Of a stretch of DNA of 57,277 nucleotides, positions 32,682 through 40,658 are shown piece after piece; the stretch's first letter is position 1; each line of letters opens with the position of its first letter. The stretch lies in IMG/VR virus record IMGVR_UViG_3300009169_002640, positions 1 through 57,277 of that record, one strand, 5' to 3'. A program made the translations under genes and the position numbers. The stretch comes from a virus. Under the pieces are notes generated by a model. That model did not search any database, was not told the origin of the DNA, and worked only from the letters and a program-made list of their open reading frames with translations.

Positions 32682-33056
32682 ATGCCGGAAAGCAATGAGG
32701 TAGTCACGGAGCGACGGTTGACGGCGGTGGAGGAGTGCTACAAATCGTCACTTGCGATGCTCAACAGGGTAGGCGATCAGCTGGATACACTGACTGCGAG
32801 GCTCTCCGAGATGCCCTGCGCAAGCCATACCGCCGACCTAACCGCCTGGGCTGAGTTCAGCAAGGAACATGCGAATCGCTTTCAGCGCCACCAGGAGACA
32901 GATTCCGCCCACAGGGAGGACGTACAGAAGCAATTCACCGGCATACAGTTCCAGATCAATGGCATGTTCTGGAAGATACTAACCGCGTGCTTGACCGCTG
33001 TGGGGGTTTCCATTTCAATTCTCGCAATTACGCTCAACATCGTCGGGAACAAATAA
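32682..33056 (+). CDS. coiled-coil protein with C-terminal membrane anchor
   Basis: A 124-residue protein: residues 5-90 are a charged helical (coiled-coil) region and residues 97-120 ('ILTACLTAVGVSISILAITL') form one transmembrane helix at the C terminus. This is the layout of XhlA-like lysis-region proteins. It may help the holin disrupt the membrane or anchor lysis factors. The gene after it has the same plan. Confidence 0.6.
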   Translation: MPESNEVVTERRLTAVEECYKSSLAMLNRVGDQLDTLTARLSEMPCASHTADLTAWAEFSKEHANRFQRHQETDSAHREDVQKQFTGIQFQINGMFWKILTACLTAVGVSISILAITLNIVGNK

Positions 33057-33105
33057 GGGCTACCCGCGAACCCCTGGGCTTGCCGTGGCCGGATAGGTAG
33101 ACGAC

Positions 33106-33444
33106 ATGGCAGATGAGCTATCCGTTTCGCTTAAGGAATACGTGGACGATAAGTTCCTGGCGCTAGAGAAATCTCTCACCTTGGCGCGGACAGACATGGA
33201 CCGCAGGCTGGAGGGCATGAATGAGTTTCGGGACCAACTGAATCGGCAGGCAGCGACCTTCGTGACGCGCGATACCTGTAGCATATCATCCGAAAAACGC
33301 GAGGCGGATATCAGGATGCTGAGAGAGAGCAGGGCGACATTGGAGGGGAAGGCGAGTCAGCAGAGCGTGTATGTCACTCTGGCGCTGTCCTTTCTCAGCT
33401 TGCTCTTCGGGGCAATCAGCCTAGTGCTTCACTGGATAAAGTAG
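33106..33444 (+). CDS. coiled-coil protein with C-terminal membrane anchor
   Basis: A 112-residue protein with an N-terminal charged helix, 'MNEFRDQLNRQAATFVTRD' (about residues 39-57, a sequence type often seen near phage lysis genes), a second helix and a C-terminal transmembrane helix (about 88-110). It resembles 32682-33056 in plan but not in sequence, so two such proteins may act together. Confidence 0.65.
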   Translation: MADELSVSLKEYVDDKFLALEKSLTLARTDMDRRLEGMNEFRDQLNRQAATFVTRDTCSISSEKREADIRMLRESRATLEGKASQQSVYVTLALSFLSLLFGAISLVLHWIK

Positions 33445-33445
33445 C

Positions 33446-33637
33446 ATGGCAATGGCGGTAGTGAACCCGTACCTCCAAAGGCTGGTGGAGGAATACTTAG
33501 GGCCTTGGGTGTGGCCCTGGGAGAGAGGCGAGGCTAATGAGAGAGCCGAAACCGCAAGCGGACCTGAGCCTGCTGTGGACGCCGTTCCAGAAGCGTGTGG
33601 AGGAGTTGCTGAAGGCGATGCGCCTGCGGGGCTATGA
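33446..33637 (+). CDS. possible short ORF, 63 aa
   Basis: ATG lies two bases after the preceding stop. Its N-terminal 30 residues (Trp and Pro rich, 'VNPYLQRLVEEYLG') are protein-like, but the remaining half overlaps the endolysin gene in another frame and is low complexity. It may be a real short gene with an overlapping tail or just a translational leader for the endolysin. Confidence 0.35.
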   Translation: MAMAVVNPYLQRLVEEYLGPWVWPWERGEANERAETASGPEPAVDAVPEACGGVAEGDAPAGL

Positions 33638-33917
33638 CCCCGTACCCTTCGAGACGTACCGCTCCGAGCAGAGGCAGAAGTGGCTTTGGGGGGTGGGGCG
33701 AACCCACTCTATGAAGCGCACCCCTGTGACCTGGACGATGGACTCCCGCCACCGCGTCGGCAAGGCTTGCGACATCATCTCCAAGTCGCGCGGCTGGAAC
33801 TACCCGGCGTTCTACGACGCGCTCCGTGAGGAGGCGTTGAAGTTGAACCTGCGGGACTACGCGGGGCAGATGACGTTCAAGCGCGATTGCTGTCACGTCC
33901 AATGGGGAGGGAAGTGA
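33537..33917 (+). CDS. endolysin, M15 (VanY-like) peptidase
   Basis: A 126-residue peptidoglycan peptidase of the L-Ala-D-Glu / VanY type. Zinc ligands fit SRHRVGKACDI (His72, Asp79) and CCHVQW (His120), the HxxxxxxD...H pattern of M15 enzymes. There is no signal peptide or cell-wall-binding domain, so a holin is needed for release. It sits among membrane-anchored small proteins. The short single-domain form is common in phages of Gram-negative hosts, though that is not conclusive. Confidence 0.85.
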   Translation: MREPKPQADLSLLWTPFQKRVEELLKAMRLRGYDPVPFETYRSEQRQKWLWGVGRTHSMKRTPVTWTMDSRHRVGKACDIISKSRGWNYPAFYDALREEALKLNLRDYAGQMTFKRDCCHVQWGGK

Positions 33918-33918
33918 G

Positions 33919-34335
33919 ATGGCGATACTCGGCAAGGAGCGGGAAGGCTTTCTGAAGGTCACTGAAGAGGGGGCGAAGGCTCTCCAGGAGATGCAGGGCA
34001 TGATCTCCGACCTGCGAGGCAAGGTGACGGGGGAGGCGTTGGACCTCCTGGACGCTATCGAGTTACGCGTCCTCACCAAGCTCGACACCCTCCAGGCGGC
34101 GGCAGAGACGCTACTCGCCGCGGGAACTGACCTGGTGGATGATGTGGGCGAGATCGTGGAGGGTCTGGAGGACGCGCCCAAGTGGGCGCAGTCCCTGGTC
34201 AAGACCGGAGAGCGGACCCTCTGGCGTTACTCGAACCTGGCGAAGAACGGGATGGTGGTTGACCTGCGCGACGCGCGTGTGGGCGACCTGCGATTGGAGG
34301 GGGTCATCACCATCACCCCCAAGGTGGCAGAATGA
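33919..34335 (+). CDS. hypothetical helical protein, 138 aa
   Basis: Long amphipathic helices from residues 5 to 100 with a Leu/Ala heptad-like pattern, then a small beta-rich end ('GDLRLEGVITITPKV'). No hydrophobic segment long enough for a membrane. Its stop overlaps the TIM-barrel gene start as ATGA. Function unknown; could be a structural or regulatory coiled coil of the lysis region. Confidence 0.55.
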   Translation: MAILGKEREGFLKVTEEGAKALQEMQGMISDLRGKVTGEALDLLDAIELRVLTKLDTLQAAAETLLAAGTDLVDDVGEIVEGLEDAPKWAQSLVKTGERTLWRYSNLAKNGMVVDLRDARVGDLRLEGVITITPKVAE

Positions 34336-35132
34336 GAATCGGCATCTCCCCCTACCCGGCGAGCAACACCCTGGCGATTCGCGAGAAGCTGCTGGCCCTC
34401 AAGCCGCAGATCGTGCGACTCACCGTGGAGGCTCTCTCCACCTGGACTCCCTCGTGGGTCATCAACCGCGTCAAGGAGATTCGGGCGATAGTGCCCGACT
34501 GCAAGGTTCACTTGCTCTTGCAGGAGCGGGCCGTTCCTACCAACCTCTCGAAGTGGCTTACTGACTTCGCGGCGCGGGCGACTACCCTGCGCGGCTACGT
34601 CTACGCCTACACCCTCGGAAACGAACTGGGCGCGCTCAAGTATTGGTCGGGGCCGCGCGAGAGCTACGTCCCCTTCTTCCGCGCGTTCTCCGCCGCGCTT
34701 GACGACGCGGACCCAGACGCGCTAATCGGAGCGGCAGGCCAGACGCGCGGCGAGATCATGGGGCCGCGGCAGAATGAGTGGATCGCCGCGATAGACGACT
34801 GGGTTTCTTTCTATGATGTTCACCTGGAGGGCCCGCCGGGGACCTTCGCGGAGCCTATCGAGCGGATGAGGAAGCTCACGAGCTATGCGCCGCTGTGGGT
34901 CACGGAACTGACCGGCACGTTGGGCGCACCGTTGACTCAGCAGGCGAAGGAGATTCCGCTGATCTTTGCGGAAGCGGAGAAGGCGGGCGCGGTGTGCGCG
35001 TCCTACCTGCCGGGGGACAGCCGGACGGTCTACGGGCGGTGGCAGCCGAACGCGCTGCTCACGGCGACAGGCAAGGAGCGGACGACCTACGGGGTGGTGA
35101 AGAAGCTGATCGCGGAGGCGAGAGCGAACTAA
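34332..35132 (+). CDS. TIM-barrel glycoside-hydrolase-like protein
   Basis: A 266-residue protein with the look of clan GH-A (beta/alpha)8 hydrolases: 'YTLGNELGAL' (acid/base Glu98 after Asn97) at the end of strand 4 and 'LWVTELTG' (nucleophile Glu192) at strand 7. Both Glu are separated by about 94 residues, normal for the clan though the barrel is short. No signal peptide. It might cleave cell-wall or capsule polysaccharide, or act in the virion. Sequence-level family not recognised, so the reaction is unknown. Confidence 0.6.
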   Translation: MRIGISPYPASNTLAIREKLLALKPQIVRLTVEALSTWTPSWVINRVKEIRAIVPDCKVHLLLQERAVPTNLSKWLTDFAARATTLRGYVYAYTLGNELGALKYWSGPRESYVPFFRAFSAALDDADPDALIGAAGQTRGEIMGPRQNEWIAAIDDWVSFYDVHLEGPPGTFAEPIERMRKLTSYAPLWVTELTGTLGAPLTQQAKEIPLIFAEAEKAGAVCASYLPGDSRTVYGRWQPNALLTATGKERTTYGVVKKLIAEARAN

Positions 35133-35170
35133 CCGCGGGCAACACGGACACCGCGGACAAGGAGACGAGC

Positions 35171-35638
35171 ATGAAGATTCTGATCGCAGTTGCACTCGCA
35201 GTTCTGTTGTTCGCGGTTCCGGCGCAGGCGGAGGCCCCTCTCACCATTGAGACGGCGGGGCCGGTCTACCTGTTCACCGGCGGGCAGGGCGGGCTCCTGT
35301 TCACTTTCGGCGTTCCCCTGCTGGAGCAGATTCCCGCGGTGGCGGAGGCCAAGAAGTTCGCCCAGCTTGGCACGGTGATGGTCGGGACCTCCTTCGATAA
35401 CGTGAAATTCTACCCGGCACTGGCGACCTCCGTGCAAATCGGGAACAACCCGGCCCTCGCGATTGGCGGAACCTACCTAGTGGGAGCGGACGACCGGCTG
35501 AGCGCGTTCGCGGGCATTGACTTCTGGCAGTACCTCACCGAGGACACCTCTTCGGCCCTGTCCCTCACCTGCGGCGCGGCCCCGACCCCGGCCGTCACCG
35601 AACCGGGCTACTGGTTGAGCTACAGACTGGAGTTCTGA
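35171..35638 (+). CDS. exported protein with signal peptide
   Basis: A 155-residue protein with a clear Sec signal: 'MKILIAVALAVLLFAVPAQA' then Glu, with an AQA cleavage site at about residue 20. The mature part is beta-rich with Gly and Asn turns ('VQIGNNPALAIGGTYLVGADD', shape of an outer-membrane or periplasmic beta protein). The ATG at 35171 is chosen because the upstream extension lacks protein character. An exported phage protein in the lysis region could be a spanin-like, exclusion or host surface protein; not identified. Confidence 0.65.
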   Translation: MKILIAVALAVLLFAVPAQAEAPLTIETAGPVYLFTGGQGGLLFTFGVPLLEQIPAVAEAKKFAQLGTVMVGTSFDNVKFYPALATSVQIGNNPALAIGGTYLVGADDRLSAFAGIDFWQYLTEDTSSALSLTCGAAPTPAVTEPGYWLSYRLEF

Positions 35639-35640
35639 CC

Positions 35641-35844
35641 ATGAATTGGAACATCTGGGCCAACAAGTTCGGGAAGAACCTGCTCTACGCGCTGCTTGTC
35701 GCGGCCTGCGGGGTGGCGACCCTGGCCCTCACCGACCTCTCGAAGAACCCGGCCGCGCCCGTCGCCGTCGCCTACTTGAGTCCGGCACTGTTTGCCATTC
35801 TCAAGGCGGTGGAGAACTGGGCGAAGCACAGGGGGGACGCATGA
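35641..35844 (+). CDS. holin-like small membrane protein
   Basis: A 67-residue protein with a short N-terminal charged part and two hydrophobic segments (about 14-32 and 40-57) linked by a polar turn, ending in a basic tail (VENWAKHRGDA). This is the classical class II holin layout. It is the last gene of the rightward block, three bases after the exported protein. Function inferred from topology and position. Confidence 0.6.
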   Translation: MNWNIWANKFGKNLLYALLVAACGVATLALTDLSKNPAAPVAVAYLSPALFAILKAVENWAKHRGDA

Positions 35845-36165
35845 CCTAGACAGAGTTCGCCCTGGCCGCGTCGTAGCAACGTGACCGCCTCCACTTTGCT
35901 AACACCCCCAGCCCGCGGCCAGGGCAACATAGAGTTACCGCCCACGGTAACGCATCACCTCCTCTCTCGCAAGGGACGACCCCCGGCTTCTCTCTCCGGG
36001 GTCGTCTCGCGTCTGCAGGGATTTGGTGGGGTGATAGCCCGAAACGCTCCTGGCGAATCCTAGCGCGTTTTTCTACTGGTGGCACAAAGCAACAGGCCCC
36101 CGGTGCGCTGGGGGCCTGCCTCGGCTATCAGGTCGCCTCTTTGGATCGGCCGCGCGGCGGACATG
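35845..36165. terminator. convergent intergenic region with three hairpins
   Basis: No gene is evident. Three hairpins occur: GTTACCG / CGGTAAC (35934-35951, 4-base loop); GACGACCCC with GGGGTCGTC plus an inner CGG/CCG (35975-36006); and AGGCCCCC / GGGGGCCT (36094-36117). None has a long T tract, but they lie between the converging gene blocks and probably act as bidirectional terminators. The many short ORFs here (for example on the minus strand at 35846-36085) lack protein character. Confidence 0.6.
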
Positions 36166-36672
36166 CTAGGGGGTGGCCTCCTGCGCGCTCCGCCTCCACT
36201 CCCAGTAGAACTTGTTGGCCTGCCGCTCCGCCTGTAGGGGGCCAGGCGCGCATTTCACCGCGGGTAGAAGCTCGGCGCAATCCCGTTCCGAGACTCCGAG
36301 AAGCCCTATGCCGTGCGCGTGCAGGCGACTCAGATTCTCAGCCTGCCTGCGGTTCGCCACGACTGCCTCGGCCCGGTCGCGGGGGAGAGCCACATACGTC
36401 TCCTCGAAAGCGCACTGGTATCCCCTGGCCTGCCGGATAGCCTGGCGAACATAGTCGAGCTTCAGTTCCACCGCGACCAGCCGCGTATGCAGGGGCCTCC
36501 ATCCGCGCTTTCTGTGAAGCCGCCGCTCTGCCATTTCGAGGTTCAGGACGCAAGCTGCTAGGTCTGTAATCCCGCACTGCGTCCCCGCCTGCCAGGGCAG
36601 GACCAGCATCCCCTGCGCGCGCAGCCACGCGGTGACAATGGGGGCCATGTCCTTTTCGCGGGCGAATGCCAT
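36166..36672 (-). CDS. PD-(D/E)XK nuclease-like protein
   Basis: A 168-residue protein. 'ITDLAAC' and 'VAVELKLDYVRQAIRQARGY' (about residues 35 and 67-86) give the D...E-x-K core of a restriction-endonuclease-like fold, and 'YVALPRD' follows as the next strand. Phage proteins with this core are often nucleases or recycled nuclease folds. It is the last gene of the leftward block. Confidence 0.6.
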   Translation of the reverse strand: MAFAREKDMAPIVTAWLRAQGMLVLPWQAGTQCGITDLAACVLNLEMAERRLHRKRGWRPLHTRLVAVELKLDYVRQAIRQARGYQCAFEETYVALPRDRAEAVVANRRQAENLSRLHAHGIGLLGVSERDCAELLPAVKCAPGPLQAERQANKFYWEWRRSAQEATP

Positions 36673-36676
36673 CCCC

Positions 36677-37306
36677 CTACCCCCTCTCCACTCTCACTGC
36701 TACCCTGCTTCCTTCGACATACAGGCCCAGGAGCCGCGGCCCGATGGGGAGGGAGACGGTGCCGCGCAGCATCGAGGTGATGTGGATTGCGCCATCGGCG
36801 AATCCTACGTGAGCTGGCATGTGCGGTTCGTCTTCATCTGCTCCCGTCCACGTCTCCCGAATCTTCTGGTCCTCCGGCCTGCCCCCCGTCACCTCGCCGA
36901 TCTCGAAGCCGCGCGAGGTCGGGCGGTAGTAGTGCATGGGGTGGGGCCACCTTGGCTTTCTCGTCTCTTGCGCGTGCCTTTGCCAGAGAATATCGCTGTT
37001 TGGACCTGTAGTCCCAAGGCACTTTCTAAGAAGCTCCTCTGCCCTCTCCTGACTGAAACATAGGGCGCTATCCTTTGGCGGCGCGAACATCAGCCAGAAC
37101 CCCCGCCAGTCCTCTTCCCCTCCCCACCGCTCCTGCACCTCCCAGGAGACGCGAACGGGTCCCTTCGCCAACAGGTCCGCGTCCGACACCGCGAGGGCCG
37201 AGCCGATTCCGTCGGCCGCGTCGCGCGGGGCCTCCAGGATGATCCCCGCGGGGCCGGAAGAGACGATCCCCCAGACATCGGTAAAGCGGGCGTGTAGGTC
37301 GCTCAC
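36677..37306 (-). CDS. hypothetical protein, 209 aa
   Basis: Unknown. The GTG at 37306 overlaps the previous stop as GTGA; the longer open frame upstream encodes an Arg/Gly-rich stretch that is not protein-like. The protein begins 'SDLHARFTDVWGI' and has a C-terminal beta-rich part ('GLYVEGSRVAVRVE'). No family recognised. Confidence 0.5.
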   Translation of the reverse strand: MSDLHARFTDVWGIVSSGPAGIILEAPRDAADGIGSALAVSDADLLAKGPVRVSWEVQERWGGEEDWRGFWLMFAPPKDSALCFSQERAEELLRKCLGTTGPNSDILWQRHAQETRKPRWPHPMHYYRPTSRGFEIGEVTGGRPEDQKIRETWTGADEDEPHMPAHVGFADGAIHITSMLRGTVSLPIGPRLLGLYVEGSRVAVRVERG

Positions 37307-37548
37307 CGCCCTCTCCTCTCTCCCTGGTCGCAGGCGACCTCCGTCACCTTCACCGCTTCGCCGCCCGAACACCTCACTAGGTTCGCCAAGATCGAGTAGG
37401 TCTCGCGCAACTGCTCGTGATGCGCGGCGCGCAGCGCGTCCCCCGCCAACGCTGCCTCTTTTGCCCAGGCCTCCTGTTGCTGCCACTGCCCCTTCAGGTA
37501 GAGCAGCACGTCCTCGCGACTGATAATTCTCACGGTTGCCTCAGCCAT
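37303..37548 (-). CDS. hypothetical helical protein, 81 aa
   Basis: Helical throughout with Gln/Glu/Ala and two conserved-looking Leu-rich turns. It begins at the second of two adjacent ATGs, overlapping the previous stop as TGATG. Function unknown. Confidence 0.5.
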   Translation of the reverse strand: MAEATVRIISREDVLLYLKGQWQQQEAWAKEAALAGDALRAAHHEQLRETYSILANLVRCSGGEAVKVTEVACDQGERRGR

Positions 37549-37880
37549 CATTCTCCTCCTCCTTCGGAGGCGTGTTGTGGGGCATCCGGCTTCTTCAGGT
37601 CGTTGCTCTTATTGAGGTGGTTCTTCGCCCGCTGCCACTCCGCCTCCGCAACAAGCACCCTCCGCTTTGCGCGCTCGATCAGGTACTCCTTCGCCTCCTC
37701 GAAGGTAGAGAAGATGATGCTGTCATCCCGCTCCTTTTTCTCCCTACATTCATGGGTGCTGCCATTTAGATACGTCGTGCGGACCACCGCGAAGGCCGCC
37801 GTATGGGATACCACCTGCACCGGCGCGATCTCTCCCTCACTCCACTTGGTCACCCGCCACATCGTTACCGTTTCACCCAT
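37548..37880 (-). CDS. hypothetical protein, 110 aa
   Basis: The ATG at 37880 overlaps the upstream stop (TGATG) and has an AAGGAAAGAG site; the longer frame would add 19 basic residues. It has a short beta-rich half followed by a Lys/Glu-rich helix (residues about 55-100). Unknown function. Confidence 0.5.
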   Translation of the reverse strand: MGETVTMWRVTKWSEGEIAPVQVVSHTAAFAVVRTTYLNGSTHECREKKERDDSIIFSTFEEAKEYLIERAKRRVLVAEAEWQRAKNHLNKSNDLKKPDAPQHASEGGGE

Positions 37881-38442
37881 CACTCTTTCCTTTCGCCGCC
37901 GCGTCGTAGGCGGCGAGTGCATCTCTAAGGGGTACAATACTCGTCACGCCAGACCAGGGGCTAGGCGCGGCCAGCACGTTAGCCAGCCCATCCGCGACCT
38001 CCCGCCACTTCTTGACCTCCGCCTGAAGGGTTGCGATGTCCGTTGCCAACAGTTCCGGGCCTACCTCTGCCTCTATTGCGTCCAGCCTCTTCGCGAGCGC
38101 GGTGAAGCCCCCGCCGGCCAGAAACTCGACAACGATGGCCTCGTCGCTACCTGCCCTGATCGCACCCCACACCTTGACCGCTTGGTGCGACCACTCGTGG
38201 AAGAGAGCGTGGGCGCGATTCCATCGGTTGTTCAGCTTCGCGATCTCTGCCTCCAACTCCACGACGCGGGCCTCCGCCGCCTCCGCGCGGGCGGCCACGT
38301 CTGGATAGGCGCAATCTCGGCACTCATAGTCCATCACCTCCCGATCCCACACAGCACAGCGCGGGTTCCAGGGACCCGCGAGGGCAGGCCAATCGTCGGG
38401 CGGGAAGTCCTGTCGCTTACTGCACGGACGGTACTCAGCCAT
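37873..38442 (-). CDS. hypothetical protein, 189 aa
   Basis: An N-terminal Cys-containing segment ('RCAVWDREVMDYECRDCAYPD') may bind a metal. Residues about 50-165 are Ala/Glu/Leu coiled coil. The C terminus is Ala-rich. ATG 38442 follows AAGGAG. Unknown function; probably oligomeric. Confidence 0.5.
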   Translation of the reverse strand: MAEYRPCSKRQDFPPDDWPALAGPWNPRCAVWDREVMDYECRDCAYPDVAARAEAAEARVVELEAEIAKLNNRWNRAHALFHEWSHQAVKVWGAIRAGSDEAIVVEFLAGGGFTALAKRLDAIEAEVGPELLATDIATLQAEVKKWREVADGLANVLAAPSPWSGVTSIVPLRDALAAYDAAAKGKSDG

Positions 38443-38848
38443 CACTCTCTCCTTTCAGCGCGCGCACCTTCTCCAGGGCAGCGAGAAAGGCGCGCGCCGT
38501 CGCTATCCTCTCCCAGATCGGGGTCACCAATTCTGCCCCAAGGTGGGCGCGCCCGAAGTCGTCCTGCCAGCGCATAATGGCGGAGGCAATAGACTTGAGT
38601 TGGTCCTCTAATCCCCTCGTCGCCTCTACCGCCTGCGGCAGCAGGTCCAGCACCTCGGCGAGGGGAAGCGCGCCGACGACTGCCATCTGCTTTTTGAGCC
38701 CTTTTGGCATCCCGTCCCGCGAGTCCTCAACGTATCGCACCTCAACAGGCTCACAATTAGGGTGAGGAGGCATCACCCATACCACTTTCTCTCCTGACCC
38801 AAGGATGTCTACGAAGCAGTGCCACTTCCCGTTCGGCAGTTCACTCAC
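38435..38848 (-). CDS. hypothetical protein, 137 aa
   Basis: Starts at GTG 38848 with GAGGAG six bases upstream; the open frame above it is not protein-like. The first 45 residues are compact and Trp/Pro containing ('NGKWHCFVDILGSGEKVVWVMPPHPNC'), followed by a helical half. Unknown function. Confidence 0.5.
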   Translation of the reverse strand: MSELPNGKWHCFVDILGSGEKVVWVMPPHPNCEPVEVRYVEDSRDGMPKGLKKQMAVVGALPLAEVLDLLPQAVEATRGLEDQLKSIASAIMRWQDDFGRAHLGAELVTPIWERIATARAFLAALEKVRALKGESDG

Positions 38849-38888
38849 CGTTCGCTCCTCTCTGCGGCCTCCGCCGCCGTAAGCTCTA

Positions 38889-39731
38889 TCACACGAACAA
38901 CCCCGGCAATTCGCCCTGCTCGTCATAATCAACCCACTCATCCAACTCCTCATCAAATCGCCTCTCCGCCTCACGGAACTGCGGGAAGCGCGGAGGGTAT
39001 GGTCTGTCTCGGCTACACCACCAGTCGTACAGGTCGTCCGGCCCCGTGAACCGCTTGTAGATTTCGCGGTCCTCGCCTAGCTTATCCGCCCACATCTTAT
39101 GTAGGGCGCGACGCACATTCTCCCAAATGCGCGGCCAGCGGGCGATACTCTTGGCGACCCTGTTCTCGAAGGGACAGCACACGCACCCGATGCGGTGCCA
39201 ACCCTCACCGTAAAGCGATGGGTGGGGTAATTTTTCGGCGTGAATGAACTCCCACACTTCCGTCTCCGTCCAATCACGAATCGGGTGGAGCATCCGGCCT
39301 CCGGTGCGGCGGCACGTCTCCACCTGTCCGCGCTTCGCCCGCGAGGGGCTCTCCTCGGCGCGCACCCCAGTTAGGATGATCGCCCGACCACGCCCTCCTC
39401 CCTCCTTCAATTCATCGCAGCACCAGCGGTTTCGACGCGTTGGCACTCCCCGCCGCGCAACGTGCCAGTAGAAGGTATGAGCGGGATGCTCCCACCTCAC
39501 GGTGGGGTACTCTGTCCGCATGAATCGGCACACCTCCGGCGGGTCAATCGTCGTCACCGAGTAATGAGCGTCGAACTTCACTCCAGCCATCTCCGCGAGG
39601 CGATGCAGTACGATGCTGTCTTTACCGCCAGAAAAGGCAAGGTAGTAGCCCTCCTCTGGCTCCCAATGGCGCAGGAGGGCAATGGATATATCGAGGCGTG
39701 ACTTGCCTTGTAGAAGATCAAGCTGACTCAT
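38889..39731 (-). CDS. PAPS reductase-like (PP-loop) protein
   Basis: A 280-residue member of the phosphoadenosine-phosphosulfate reductase-like family. The PP-loop pyrophosphate motif is SGGKDS (residues 34-39). 'CCDELKE' and 'IGCVCCPF' supply extra Cys, which could bind an iron-sulfur cluster. Enzymes of this fold activate or transfer sulfur; related DndC proteins work in DNA phosphorothioation, but the other Dnd proteins are absent here. It precedes RusA by overlap of 4 nt. Role could be nucleic acid or metabolite sulfur/adenylation. Confidence 0.78.
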   Translation of the reverse strand: MSQLDLLQGKSRLDISIALLRHWEPEEGYYLAFSGGKDSIVLHRLAEMAGVKFDAHYSVTTIDPPEVCRFMRTEYPTVRWEHPAHTFYWHVARRGVPTRRNRWCCDELKEGGGRGRAIILTGVRAEESPSRAKRGQVETCRRTGGRMLHPIRDWTETEVWEFIHAEKLPHPSLYGEGWHRIGCVCCPFENRVAKSIARWPRIWENVRRALHKMWADKLGEDREIYKRFTGPDDLYDWWCSRDRPYPPRFPQFREAERRFDEELDEWVDYDEQGELPGLFV

Positions 39732-40138
39732 TCGGTCGCGGCCTCCGCCGCCGTAAGTTCTATCCGACAGCCCGGAGCCTCTCCCGCCAGGGCATACCGC
39801 TTGCGCGCCACCAGTTCCACGACTTGCTGATCTGTCGCCAGGAGTGCGGGGACCAGGCTATCCAAAGTCCCCTTGATGACGTTATCCAGGTCCGGCTTCT
39901 TGACGTGGGGAATCTCCCGCGTCTTGGGCACGCCCGATACCCGGCGCAGACGAAACTCCATGACAACGCGCGTGGGGCCGCTCAGTGAACCATGCTCTCG
40001 CGCCGCTTCAATCCCTGCCCAGTAGACCCGCTCGTGCCAAGCCTCCTTGGGGGAGTGTACGCGGATCCCCTCGCCGACGCGATAGGCGCGTGGTCGGGCC
40101 TGCGGCTTCGGTTCCCCTGGCACGTCAAGCACGATCAT
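39728..40138 (-). CDS. rusA: RusA-like Holliday junction resolvase
   Basis: A 136-residue dimeric endonuclease that cuts four-way junctions. The signature KKPDLDNVIKG (80-90, acidic Asp83 and Asp85), then Asp93 and Asp103 ('ATDQQVV') form the metal site of the family. Probably processes recombination or replication intermediates before packaging. The gene chain continues with ATGA overlaps. Confidence 0.88.
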   Translation of the reverse strand: MIVLDVPGEPKPQARPRAYRVGEGIRVHSPKEAWHERVYWAGIEAAREHGSLSGPTRVVMEFRLRRVSGVPKTREIPHVKKPDLDNVIKGTLDSLVPALLATDQQVVELVARKRYALAGEAPGCRIELTAAEAATE

Positions 40139-40353
40139 TGCGCCTTCTTCCCCGCCTCATACGCGGCGTTCGCTCCCGCAGTCAGGAACTGCCACCACGC
40201 CGTGTTATGTCGCTTGTGGTAATTCCGCAACGCCATCTCCAGTCGGTTCCACACCATGCGCCCCAGTGGGTTCGGGTCATGCGCCCAGAGCCATGTTACG
40301 GGCAGGTCCAGCGAGTAGACGAGGCGGGTCAACGTCCTGCGGTATAGCTTCAT
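40135..40353 (-). CDS. hypothetical protein, 72 aa
   Basis: Small basic, Trp-rich protein ('LPVTWLWAHDPNPLG') with a helical C terminus ('NAAYEAGKKAQ') similar in its last residues to the 63-aa protein at 40815. Coupled to both neighbours by overlap. Unknown function. Confidence 0.5.
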   Translation of the reverse strand: MKLYRRTLTRLVYSLDLPVTWLWAHDPNPLGRMVWNRLEMALRNYHKRHNTAWWQFLTAGANAAYEAGKKAQ

Positions 40354-40658
40354 TACGCCCTCAGCGCTAGGTTTGGACGGTCCTCAACGAACTTCTCGCC
40401 GCCGTCCACGTCGCGCACCTTCCATCCTGCTTCCTGGCGGCTGATGATTCCGGCGTTGACCAGCACCCGTTCCAGGATCGCGCATTGCTCGCGCAGTTGG
40501 CATAACTCCCGCCAGATCGCCTGGTTTGCTTGGTCGGCGGGGCTGTACGCTGCCTTCACTTCGCATGACTCCCTGTCCGCGTTGTGTTCCTCCGCAAGCG
40601 TCCGTAGCCTCGCTCTCAGTTGTCCTTGCTGCCGTCTCGCCTTCCAGTTCTCAAACAT
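40353..40658 (-). CDS. hypothetical helical protein, 101 aa
   Basis: Arg/Gln/Leu-rich helix with a heptad pattern between residues 8 and 70. The second of two adjacent ATGs (40658) is six bases after GGAGG and overlaps the zinc-finger gene. Unknown function; may oligomerise. Confidence 0.5.
   Translation of the reverse strand: MFENWKARRQQGQLRARLRTLAEEHNADRESCEVKAAYSPADQANQAIWRELCQLREQCAILERVLVNAGIISRQEAGWKVRDVDGGEKFVEDRPNLALRA

Noticed and set aside
37417-38577. 386-aa plus-strand ORF in the leftward block
   Set aside because: Opposite to four coupled minus-strand genes with ribosome sites; the plus frame is Arg/Ser/Leu-rich without motif.
38889-39731. DNA phosphorothioation system (Dnd)
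   Set aside because: Only the PP-loop enzyme is present; no IscS-like desulfurase, DndD or DndE was seen, so the system was not called.
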